Assembly: GCF_015295825.1 (NCBI RefSeq)
Contig: NZ_DVEH01000067.1
Coordinates: 1-39,074, forward strand
DNA from: Thermosynechococcus sp. M98_K2018_005
GTDB lineage: Bacteria; Cyanobacteriota; Cyanobacteriia; Thermosynechococcales; Thermosynechococcaceae
Length of the DNA: 39,074 nt
Direction: 5' to 3'
Part shown: in pieces, positions 9,737 through 16,976 of the stretch
Layout: each line of letters opens with the position of its first letter
How positions within the stretch are numbered: position 1 is the stretch's first letter
Translations under genes and position numbers: made by a program
The notes under the pieces: generated by a model
The model's input: the letters and a program-made list of their open reading frames with translations, nothing else
What the model was told of the DNA's origin: nothing
Database searches by the model: none

Positions 9737-10753
9737 TTATCTAGGTTGCTGCGCTAGCCAGTCCAAGAGCCGATGAATCCCCCAGCAGTAATCAGGATCG
9801 CTCCAGAGGCGTTGACATTTGCGATCGCTGGTAAAACCGACATGGCCGCCCTGTTCTGTCATCAGCAGTGTGAGGGCAGGATTGCTCTCGGCAATCGCTA
9901 GGAGTTCTGGCACAAGACGAGGATCAAATAGGGGATCATCGGCAGCATAGAGCATCCATACGGGTATGGTCAGTTGCGGCAACAGCGGCAAGGGACTGCT
10001 GGCAGCATAATACTCGGCTACACTGCCAAAGCCAAGGCGGTCAATGACGAGGGCGGCATCAAAAGCGGCAATGGTGTCAATTTGGGCAACGGTGTTCAGA
10101 TCCAACATCTGAGGGTGAAGGCGATGGAGGTGGCGAGCCAAGTATTGGAGTTGACGGCTGATGGCGCGTTCAAATTGCCGTCCCCAAAAGGTCGTGCCGA
10201 GGTGGGCAAGGGAACGGTTGGAGTCAAGGTTGGGGCAAATCACAGCAGCCCCCCCAATGTCTTTTGTCCCTTGCTGTTGCGCATACCACGCCCCCCAAAG
10301 GGCTAACTGCCCCCCCAAGGAATAGCCAACAAACCAGTAGGGAGGGGTATAACCAAGTTCTTGACACTGCTGCGCGATCGCTACAAAGTCTTGTCCTTCG
10401 TAGAGACCATCACTGGTTAACACTGGGGACAGTTCCGCGCTGCGACCATGGGCACGCCAATCAAAGAGCACGACATCAAAGCGGCGGGCGATCGCCCAAT
10501 GGGCAAGGGTATGCAAGTACCATTGATTCTTGAGATCACCCGTAATGCCGTAGGTGGCAATGATGGTTCCGCGTGCTTGGCCAACCCGATACCCCTCACC
10601 GTACAGGGGCACGCCCTCCGCCCCATGAAAAACATGGCTGGTTTGCGGTTGCCAAGGGTAGAGGCACCCCCAGCGTTGGACATAGGCAGTAAAGACCGTG
10701 TGGATCACGCCAGAGTGCAGGGGCAGTGGTGGCCAATAGGATAGGGATTGCAT
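9737..10753 (-). CDS. Alpha/beta-fold hydrolase (YheT/EMB8-like)
   Basis: The 338-aa protein has the hydrolase core: TIIATYGITGDLKN as the oxyanion region, VVLFDWRAHGRS, the nucleophile elbow GYSLGG (GxSxG), the acid-bearing loop YAADDPLFD and the catalytic His in TEQGGHVGF. This layout resembles the YheT/EMB8 (embryogenesis-associated) esterase group. The substrate cannot be predicted. There is no signal peptide, so it is probably cytoplasmic. It is a single gene on the minus strand, divergent from the PilP/GspC-like gene, and ends 15 bases past the tRNA-Cys 3' end on the opposite strand. Confidence 0.88.
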   Translation of the reverse strand: MQSLSYWPPLPLHSGVIHTVFTAYVQRWGCLYPWQPQTSHVFHGAEGVPLYGEGYRVGQARGTIIATYGITGDLKNQWYLHTLAHWAIARRFDVVLFDWRAHGRSAELSPVLTSDGLYEGQDFVAIAQQCQELGYTPPYWFVGYSLGGQLALWGAWYAQQQGTKDIGGAAVICPNLDSNRSLAHLGTTFWGRQFERAISRQLQYLARHLHRLHPQMLDLNTVAQIDTIAAFDAALVIDRLGFGSVAEYYAASSPLPLLPQLTIPVWMLYAADDPLFDPRLVPELLAIAESNPALTLLMTEQGGHVGFTSDRKCQRLWSDPDYCWGIHRLLDWLAQQPR

Positions 10754-10822
10754 AGAATTTAGTCATCCATCGCAAAATAGGCAAGGTTGGGCGTTTTTGG
10801 TGATCATTGTGAGGCATGGGTG

Positions 10823-11665
10823 ATGACACGGAGCGATGATCCACAGAGGATAGACCCCTACACCATGGAAACCTGCCTGATGGATGTCCAAGCCGATCGC
10901 TTGCTGGATGAAGTCTTTGCCGCTGTGGAGGCCGACCTCAATGAGCCAGAATCCCTAGCGGCGGTCTTAGAACCGGAACCTTCCCTCCTCGTTCCCTTTG
11001 AAGCAACGACAGCTCCTCCCCCGGAGGAACCTTCTCGCTGGCTGCACCGCTCAGAACCGCAGCAGGGGTTTTCTTGGGGCGATCGCTTTTTGATCGGGGT
11101 CGGCATTGCCTCCTTTGTACTGGGGGTTGGCCTCTGGATCAGCCTGAATCGCCAACCGGTCACAGTTGCCCCTGACGCTGCGGTGACCACAACCACCAGT
11201 CCTGCCGATAGGGCCTTCGCTGAGTATCTGCAAACCTCCCTGCAACTCCTTAGTCAGCAGGCTGCCACCCCAACCCCTTCACCCCCCGCCATCATCAGCA
11301 ATTCTGGCCCCAGTCCCACAGCCTCTGCCCCAACCGTTGAGCGCATCTACGTTCCTGTTTACCAAGCCCCCACCACACCCACGGTGACCCTGCCCAATTT
11401 ACCCACGGTGACAGCCCCTACGCCGGCGGCCACACCGGCACCCCCTGCCCCTACACCGGCGCCCCCCCAACATACCTTGGTGGGCATCCTCGAACTGGGC
11501 GATCGCTCAGTGGCTCTTTTTCAAAGCAATGGCCAAACCCTACGCTTGAGTGTGGGCGATACAATTGGCAATGACGGCTGGCAACTGGTACAGATTCAAA
11601 ATCAGCGGGCGGTGCTACGGCGTCAAGGGGAAGTGCGCTCCCTCACCGTTGGCCAAAGTTTTTAA
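10823..11665 (+). CDS. Single-pass membrane protein with C-terminal PilP/GspC-like domain
   Basis: I start this at ATG 10823 (280 aa), which has GAGG 8 bases upstream. A TTG at 10787 in the same frame lacks a ribosome-binding site. Residues about 1-75 are acidic and cytoplasmic. One membrane helix follows (FLIGVGIASFVLGVGLWISL), then about 110 residues of Pro/Thr/Ala-rich linker. The last 65 residues, from HTLVGILELGDRSVALF to LTVGQSF, form a small beta domain like those of PilP or GspC, which connect secretion or pilus machines across the periplasm. The architecture is clear, but the family match is by eye and not certain. The coiled-coil gene follows after 13 bases. Confidence 0.75.
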   Translation: MTRSDDPQRIDPYTMETCLMDVQADRLLDEVFAAVEADLNEPESLAAVLEPEPSLLVPFEATTAPPPEEPSRWLHRSEPQQGFSWGDRFLIGVGIASFVLGVGLWISLNRQPVTVAPDAAVTTTTSPADRAFAEYLQTSLQLLSQQAATPTPSPPAIISNSGPSPTASAPTVERIYVPVYQAPTTPTVTLPNLPTVTAPTPAATPAPPAPTPAPPQHTLVGILELGDRSVALFQSNGQTLRLSVGDTIGNDGWQLVQIQNQRAVLRRQGEVRSLTVGQSF

Positions 11666-11678
11666 AAAAGGGTCACTC

Positions 11679-12221
11679 ATGAGCTTTTTCCGCGACTTGA
11701 ATGCATTCCTAGAGCAAAAACTCGAGGACTTTATTCGTGCCAATCCGCAGCTTGAACTCAATCTGCTGCTCCTTGAGCTAGAGGATCAAGAACGGGAAAC
11801 CCAAGAGCAGCTACTGCGGTTGCAACAGGAAGTCAATACCTGCGAACAGCAGATTTTAGGCCTTGTTTCCGAGATTCGCCGCTGGCGCGATCGCATCCAA
11901 ACGGCGATGGCAGCTCAACGCCCTGACCTTGTGGAATTGGCACGGCAACGGGAGGCCGAATTAAGCCGACGCGGCGAGCAACTGTGGACTCAGCGCCTCA
12001 ACGCCCTCAATCAAATTCCCGTTACCCAGCAGCTTCTGCAAAAGATTCGAGATCGCCGGCGAGAAGTCATGAACCGTGTGCCTACCGCCAGTGCGCCCCC
12101 ACCACCGCCCCCACCGCCACCGCGCATGACCAGTGACCTCAATGATCCCATTGAAGCTGAGTTTCGCCGCTTGGAACTGCAAACTGCCCTCGAGGAACTG
12201 AAGCGCTCAATGGGGTTATAG
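11679..12221 (+). CDS. Coiled-coil protein, cyanobacterial TIGR04376-like
   Basis: The 180-aa product opens MSFFRDLNAFLEQKLEDFIR. It then forms a long coiled-coil rich in Leu, Gln, Glu and Arg (residues about 35-130). A run of nine prolines follows, and a short helix ends the protein (EAEFRRLELQTALEELKRSM). It resembles the cyanobacterial family TIGR04376 from memory; function is unknown. The ATG at 11679 follows AAAGGG at 7-base spacing. The gene sits 13 bases after the PilP/GspC-like gene, so the two are probably co-expressed. The short polyproline region may need EF-P for efficient translation. Confidence 0.75.
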   Translation: MSFFRDLNAFLEQKLEDFIRANPQLELNLLLLELEDQERETQEQLLRLQQEVNTCEQQILGLVSEIRRWRDRIQTAMAAQRPDLVELARQREAELSRRGEQLWTQRLNALNQIPVTQQLLQKIRDRRREVMNRVPTASAPPPPPPPPPRMTSDLNDPIEAEFRRLELQTALEELKRSMGL

Positions 12222-12232
12222 CGCAACAGACG

Positions 12233-12270
12233 TGGGACAATCGAGAACGCGGTTTTATCCAAATGTCCCA
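12233..12270 (+). promoter_or_regulatory. Hairpin covering the aroA start
   Basis: TGGGACA (12233-12239) and TGTCCCA (12264-12270) are perfect reverse complements around a 24-base loop. The 3' arm ends on the A of the aroA ATG and covers the place of a ribosome-binding site. No good Shine-Dalgarno sequence is seen otherwise. A role in translation control is inferred. Confidence 0.4.
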
Positions 12271-13592
12271 TGGCGGTTATTCAGATTACATCCGACGACA
12301 CTTGGCAAATTCAGGCCGATGGCCATCCCCTGCAAGGCACCCTCCAGGTGCCGGGAGATAAATCCATTTCCCACCGTGCCCTGATGTTGGGGGCAATGGC
12401 AGAGGGCACCACCCATATTGAAGGCCTGCTCGTGGGTGAAGATACCTGTAGTACCGCCGCCTGTTTTCGTGCCCTTGGTGCCGAGATTTCAGATCTCAAT
12501 GCCACAGCAGTCACGGTTCAAGGCTTGGGAATTGGCCATCTCCAAGAACCCGCGGATGTGCTGAATGCCGGCAACTCTGGTACAACGATGCGGTTGTTGT
12601 TGGGAGTATTGGCAGCGCAAACAGGTCGCTTTTTTACGATTACCGGGGATGCCTCATTGCGATCGCGCCCCATGGCACGGGTCGTCACGCCCCTCCTACA
12701 GATGGGTGCCCAGATTTGGGGGCGTCAACACCACAGCCGTGCCCCCTTGGCCGTTTTGGGACAGCCCTTAGAGCCAATCACCTACTACAGTCCCATTGCC
12801 TCCGCTCAGGTGAAATCAGCGCTATTGCTCGCCGCCCTCCACACTGAAGGCACTACCATCATTCGCGAACCCCACCGCTCACGGGATCACAGTGAACGTA
12901 TGCTTCAGGCCTTTGGTGCCTGTTTAAGCGTGGATGAGGCCACCTGCACGGTGAGTCTTGAAGGACCTGCAGTCTTAAAGGGTCAGAAGGTCATTGTGCC
13001 CGGCGACATCAGTTCAGCCGCCTTTTGGTTGGTGGCAGCCTCCATTACCCCTGATTCAGACCTAGTGCTGACCAATGTGGGCGTCAACCCCACCCGCACC
13101 GGCATTCTCGACGTGCTTTGGGCAATGGGAGCCGAGATTACCCTTCAAAATGAGCGGCTCGTCACAGGCGAACCAGTGGCAGATCTGCGGGTGCGATCAG
13201 CGAGGCTGAAGGGAACCCGTATTGGCGGTGAATTGATTCCCCGCTTGATTGATGAGATTCCAATTTTGGCCGTGGCCGCTGCCTTTGCCGAAGGGATCAC
13301 CGAAATTCGGGATGCAGCAGAACTGCGGGTGAAGGAGAGCGATCGCCTCAAGGCTGTGGCCACCGAATTGCAAAAAATGGGCGCTAAGGTCACTGAACTC
13401 AGTGATGGCCTCGATATTCAGGGGGGCGTGCCCTTGCAAGGCACCCATGTGGAAACCTACGGCGATCATCGCATGGCCATGAGTCTGGCGATCGCTGCCC
13501 TCAATGCCACAGGAACCAGCCACATTCACAACGCCAGTGCGGCAGCCGTCTCCTATCCGGAGTTTGTAACAACTCTGCAACAAATTGCTTGA
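12270..13592 (+). CDS. aroA: 3-phosphoshikimate 1-carboxyvinyltransferase (EPSP synthase)
   Basis: The 440-aa enzyme joins shikimate-3-phosphate and phosphoenolpyruvate in aromatic amino acid synthesis. Diagnostic blocks are [58 protein letters not shown] and RVKESDRL. The four short motifs used to define class II EPSP synthases are all present: GDKS, SAQVK, RDHSE and NPTR. Class II enzymes tend to be glyphosate-tolerant. The protein starts at ATG 12270; a hairpin covers this start. A DAHP synthase, the first enzyme of the same pathway, is encoded 18 kb away on the other strand. Confidence 0.97.
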   Translation: MAVIQITSDDTWQIQADGHPLQGTLQVPGDKSISHRALMLGAMAEGTTHIEGLLVGEDTCSTAACFRALGAEISDLNATAVTVQGLGIGHLQEPADVLNAGNSGTTMRLLLGVLAAQTGRFFTITGDASLRSRPMARVVTPLLQMGAQIWGRQHHSRAPLAVLGQPLEPITYYSPIASAQVKSALLLAALHTEGTTIIREPHRSRDHSERMLQAFGACLSVDEATCTVSLEGPAVLKGQKVIVPGDISSAAFWLVAASITPDSDLVLTNVGVNPTRTGILDVLWAMGAEITLQNERLVTGEPVADLRVRSARLKGTRIGGELIPRLIDEIPILAVAAAFAEGITEIRDAAELRVKESDRLKAVATELQKMGAKVTELSDGLDIQGGVPLQGTHVETYGDHRMAMSLAIAALNATGTSHIHNASAAAVSYPEFVTTLQQIA

Positions 13593-13911
13593 CAGCTCAA
13601 AAATCCCAGTAATTTTTGGGACAACTTCACTCAACACCAAACGCTGTATGCTAGCATCAAATAAATTGTTTTGGTGTCACAATGCAGCTTCGCGCTGCGC
13701 TGAATTCTCTGTAGCCTTGTAATATTCAGGTGTTTACCTTCCTTGATAATTGTAAGACTACATTAGACCCAAAATGATACAGAACCAAAAAAATACGATA
13801 ATATAGTTTCACTCCTGCGCTAGGGGCGCCTTTGCGCTCTATCTAGGACAGGGAAATCCCTCTCTAACTGACTTCTTTGTTTTTCTTCAAAAAAGGCTGT
13901 GTTTATTCATC
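13593..13911. other. AT-rich spacer with several inverted repeats
   Basis: No gene is seen in this 319-base gap. ACACCAAA (13634-13641) pairs with TTTGGTGT (13670-13677). Between them lies the 10-base palindrome ATGCTAGCAT (13648-13657). A further hairpin, GCAGC-TTCGC-GCTGC, is at 13684-13698. AT-rich sequence follows, with a -10-like GATAATATAG near 13797, about 105 bases before the MerR-type gene. The first group may end the aroA transcript; the rest may be a leader or small RNA. Confidence 0.5.
13634..13677. repeat. Nested inverted repeat downstream of aroA
   Basis: An 8-bp outer stem encloses the perfect palindrome ATGCTAGCAT. It lies 42 bases after the aroA stop. No T-run follows immediately, so an intrinsic terminator is possible but not typical. 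Confidence 0.45.
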
Positions 13912-14547
13912 ATGGCAACAATTCAAGATTTCATCCACGTTCAGGATCAATGGTCATTAGATGAGTTGGTGGAAATCGCCAACGAACTCTTGCCCCAGCA
14001 CCTCCCCCAGGAGGACTCCAAAAACCGTGTTTTGGAAGAGGTCAACCCGCGTCTGGTGCGCCATTACACCTCCTGCAAGTTGATTGACCGTCCCGCTCGC
14101 ATTGGCCGCGAAGGTCGCTACGGCTATCGCCACCTTGTGCAATTGCTGGTGGTGCGGCGGCTGTTGATGGAGGGCTATACCGCAGGTGCCATTTACAAGT
14201 TGGTGTATCGTATGAGCACCCCAGAACTGCGGGCACTCCTTGAGCAAGGGGTTCATCTGCAATTGAATCCACCCCCCATCAACCCAGCTTTGGCCTTTTT
14301 GCAGCAAGTACAAGACCGCTCCGAGCATCGCTATGGGGAACCCATGCGCGTCAGTCCCAGTGTCAGCCGCCGCGAGGTACCGCCCCCGAGCCATTCACCG
14401 CAACCGGAATCCTGGAAGCGCATTGAGGTGGTGCCCGGCTTTGAGGTTCATATTCGCGATGACTTTAACTTTCCCCAGATCAATCGCGATCAGGAAGCCC
14501 TTGTGAAGCAACTGGTGCAATTGCTCTCTAGCTATACCCAGCGCTAA
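13912..14547 (+). CDS. MerR-type HTH transcriptional regulator
   Basis: The 211-aa protein has a MerR-like DNA-binding domain at residues about 40-100. It reads VNPRLVRHYTSCKLIDRPAR, then GREGRYGYRHLVQLLVVRRLLMEGY, with the helix-turn-helix followed by the wing. The N-terminal 40 residues (WSLDELVEIANELLP) precede it. The C-terminal half is Pro/Ser-rich and ends in a short beta/helix unit (VVPGFEVHIRDDFNFP). No cysteine pair for metal sensing is visible, so the effector is unknown. The position just before the chemotaxis cluster makes regulation of that cluster possible, but a candidate promoter lies in between. A long AT-rich leader precedes the gene. Confidence 0.82.
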   Translation: MATIQDFIHVQDQWSLDELVEIANELLPQHLPQEDSKNRVLEEVNPRLVRHYTSCKLIDRPARIGREGRYGYRHLVQLLVVRRLLMEGYTAGAIYKLVYRMSTPELRALLEQGVHLQLNPPPINPALAFLQQVQDRSEHRYGEPMRVSPSVSRREVPPPSHSPQPESWKRIEVVPGFEVHIRDDFNFPQINRDQEALVKQLVQLLSSYTQR

Positions 14548-14604
14548 CTGAGACTGAATATCTGGTGTCGCGGTTAGCCCGCTGGCGATCGCTATAATAG
14601 CGCC

Positions 14605-15795
14605 ATGGAAGGATGCCTCAACGATACGGATATTTACACGCTGTGCCAAACCCTTGCCCTTGGCCAGCGCACCGGGGAACTCTACCTCGAAGATGATGCC
14701 GGTCATACGTGGCTTCTCTTTTTGAGTCATGGTCACCTCGTTTATATTGCTGATCGCCACAGCCACAGTTTAGAGCGGTTGCAGGATCTGTTCTATGGGC
14801 AGGGGATTCCTTGGCCGAGTCCCGATAGCTTCATCGAAAGCAAAGCCGGTGCCAGTTGGGTGGAATACGAATGCCTGTGGTGGCTCCTCGATCACTGCAA
14901 GCTCAGTCAAATCCATAGCGTGTGGCGTGCGCTGCTGCGGGAGAGTCTCTTTGACGTTGTTAGCCTCAATCGCGCTTGGTTCAAGTTCTATAGTGCGAGT
15001 CCCCTCACCCCCCAATGGCACAATCTCTCCCTGACAATGCTGCTCAATGACAGCCTGAGCCAGCTGCGGGAATGGAAAAAACTGCATCCAGAGTTGCGTT
15101 CCCTCGATCAATCCCTCGAACTGACGGATATTAAACCCACAGGCAACGATCCAGCGGATCAGTGGTTTCGCCAACTGGAACCCTTCGTGCGGGAGCGGAT
15201 CACCTTGCGCCGTCTGAGTCGGCAACTGGGACGAGATGCCGTGACGGTGGGCAAACTCCTGCTGCCCTATCTCCATCAAGGGTACTTACAAGTCAGTTCT
15301 TGGGGAACCAATGGCCACACCCGTACATTTCCCCCCCTCTCTTGGCGGCGATCGCCCCGGGTCGTGTGTGTGGATGATGCCGCCACTGTCCGTCAAGTGG
15401 TTGAATCCACCCTGCAAGCAGCAGGTTATGAAGCCACGGCGATCGCCCACCCGTTAACCGCCTTGAGTCTCATTTTCCAACTCAACCCCGACCTGATTTT
15501 CCTCGATATTGCCATGCCCGAATTGGATGGTTACGAATTTTGTACGCTCCTGCGGCACACGCCTCGCTTCCGTTATACGCCGATTATTATGCTGACTAGC
15601 CTCGTTGGTTGGAGCGATCGCCTGCGCGCCAAAGTCGCCGGTGCCACTGATTACCTCAGTAAGCCCTTTTCAACCCAAGAATTGTTAACAATTACGCATC
15701 ATTATATTGGTGCAGCCCCACCTGTAACCTCCTTAACAGACGAGTCCTTTAGCGACGTGCTAGAACCAAAATCAGGCCTTGAGACTCCCCGTTAG
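14605..15795 (+). CDS. PatA-like response regulator (PilG-type)
   Basis: The 396-aa protein has an N-terminal DUF4388/PATAN-like part (TDIYTLCQTLALGQRTGELYLE) and a middle helical region. A C-terminal receiver domain occupies residues about 251-375, with D301 in FLDIAMPELDG as the phospho-acceptor and the conserved Lys in LSKPFS. This is the PatA architecture found first in cyanobacterial tax/pil gene clusters. It probably passes the phosphosignal from the CheA-like kinase to pilus extension or to partner proteins. A perfect TATAAT lies 6 bases before the ATG. Either transcription starts almost on the start codon or the box is chance. CheY follows after 80 bases. Confidence 0.9.
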   Translation: MEGCLNDTDIYTLCQTLALGQRTGELYLEDDAGHTWLLFLSHGHLVYIADRHSHSLERLQDLFYGQGIPWPSPDSFIESKAGASWVEYECLWWLLDHCKLSQIHSVWRALLRESLFDVVSLNRAWFKFYSASPLTPQWHNLSLTMLLNDSLSQLREWKKLHPELRSLDQSLELTDIKPTGNDPADQWFRQLEPFVRERITLRRLSRQLGRDAVTVGKLLLPYLHQGYLQVSSWGTNGHTRTFPPLSWRRSPRVVCVDDAATVRQVVESTLQAAGYEATAIAHPLTALSLIFQLNPDLIFLDIAMPELDGYEFCTLLRHTPRFRYTPIIMLTSLVGWSDRLRAKVAGATDYLSKPFSTQELLTITHHYIGAAPPVTSLTDESFSDVLEPKSGLETPR

Positions 15796-15875
15796 TAGGT
15801 TAGCTGTCATGGATCTGTCATTCTTTTAGGCTTTTAGAATATAAAGCAACCCCTTCATTCTACGTGTAACCCCCT

Positions 15876-16241
15876 ATGAGCAAAGTCTTAGTTGTCGAAG
15901 ATAGTCCGCCCCAGCGGGAAATGATTAGCGAATTGCTAGCGAAAACAGGCTTTGAAGTAACAGTTGCCACCGATGGTGTCGAGGCAATAGAGCAATTGCA
16001 GCAGAGCATTCCCGATGTGGTTGTCCTCGACATTGTCATGCCCCGCATGAATGGGTATGAAGTCTGTCGCCAAATTAAGTCCGACCCCCGCACCCAATCC
16101 ATTCCCGTGGTTATCTGTACCTCCAAAGGTGAGGAGTTTGATCGCTATTGGGGCATGAAACAGGGGGCTGATGCGTACATTACGAAGCCCTTTGACCCCA
16201 AAGAACTCGTTGGCACCATCAAGCAACTCTTGCGAGGCTAA
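15876..16241 (+). CDS. CheY-like single-domain response regulator (PilH-type)
   Basis: The 121-aa protein is one receiver domain. It has the acidic pair E8/D9 (VVEDS), the phospho-acceptor D52 (VVLDIVMP), T82 in place of the switch Ser/Thr, and K104 (ITKPFDP). There is no output domain, so it acts by protein contact or as a phosphate sink. In cyanobacterial pil/tax clusters the second gene has this form (PilH/TaxY). The gap to CheW is 5 bases and CheW is probably co-translated. Confidence 0.95.
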   Translation: MSKVLVVEDSPPQREMISELLAKTGFEVTVATDGVEAIEQLQQSIPDVVVLDIVMPRMNGYEVCRQIKSDPRTQSIPVVICTSKGEEFDRYWGMKQGADAYITKPFDPKELVGTIKQLLRG

Positions 16242-16246
16242 AAAAG

Positions 16247-16777
16247 ATGTTTAGTAGCTCAGACCTACTCGCAACCAATGCCCCCATCGAAAGTGGCACC
16301 ATTGATGACCTCAGAACCCCAGAGGGGGACTTACATATCCTCTTTACGATCCCTAGCGGTGATACCCTAGCCCTACCGGCTATTGGGGTGCGCGAAGTTG
16401 TGGCCGTGACTCCCGATCGCATTACCCCAGTGCCCAATACCTCCAATCTGCTACTGGGGATTTTGAACCTGCGGGGGCAGGTGATTTGGGTAGCGGATAC
16501 TGGCAACTTTCTTGGGGATGACACCCCCTTGAATACCAATCGCTCTGAGCTATCGATTATTGCCATTGAAGATGATGAGTTAATGGTGGGGCTAGCAGTT
16601 CATCAAGTCCGAGGCATGGAGTGGCTCAACAATGACACCATTAAGCCCGCGACCCATGTCAGCGATCAGATGGCTCCCTTTGTCCGTGGCGAGTGGGTTT
16701 TTGATGCCGAGCAACAGGACATTGTTAAGCTCTTAGATCCCCTCGCCATTTTACGCAGTGCTCGCTGGGGGCTCTAA
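16247..16777 (+). CDS. CheW-like coupling protein (PilI-type)
   Basis: The 176-aa protein has a CheW domain covering nearly all its length. It contains FTIPSGDTLALPAIGVREVV, TPVPNTSNLLLGILNLRGQV and LNTNRSELSIIAIE. It links the CheA-type kinase with the receptor in the signalling array. The N-terminal 25 residues are an acidic extension. A 199-base gap follows before the receptor gene; it contains GACACT/AGTGTC (16803-16821) as a possible hairpin and no other clear signal. Confidence 0.93.
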   Translation: MFSSSDLLATNAPIESGTIDDLRTPEGDLHILFTIPSGDTLALPAIGVREVVAVTPDRITPVPNTSNLLLGILNLRGQVIWVADTGNFLGDDTPLNTNRSELSIIAIEDDELMVGLAVHQVRGMEWLNNDTIKPATHVSDQMAPFVRGEWVFDAEQQDIVKLLDPLAILRSARWGL

Positions 16778-16976
16778 ACTAGAAAACGTAGAATCTCAAT
16801 GGACACTCGCCCTCAAGTGTCACCATGGAACTCATCAGCACCAGTCACTTTAGGAAAATTAACACCCCCGTGATATCTTTCCCAAGGATTGGCGCATACT
16901 TTGTAATTAAAGCTTCCTTGATTGAGTCCTTAAGAATCATCTGCCCCTTGTCATCATCCATTCTGGGAGTAACCCC

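Noticed and set aside
13593-13911. Cobalamin, SAM or glutamine riboswitch
   Set aside because: None of the conserved core blocks of these classes appear; only simple inverted repeats are seen.
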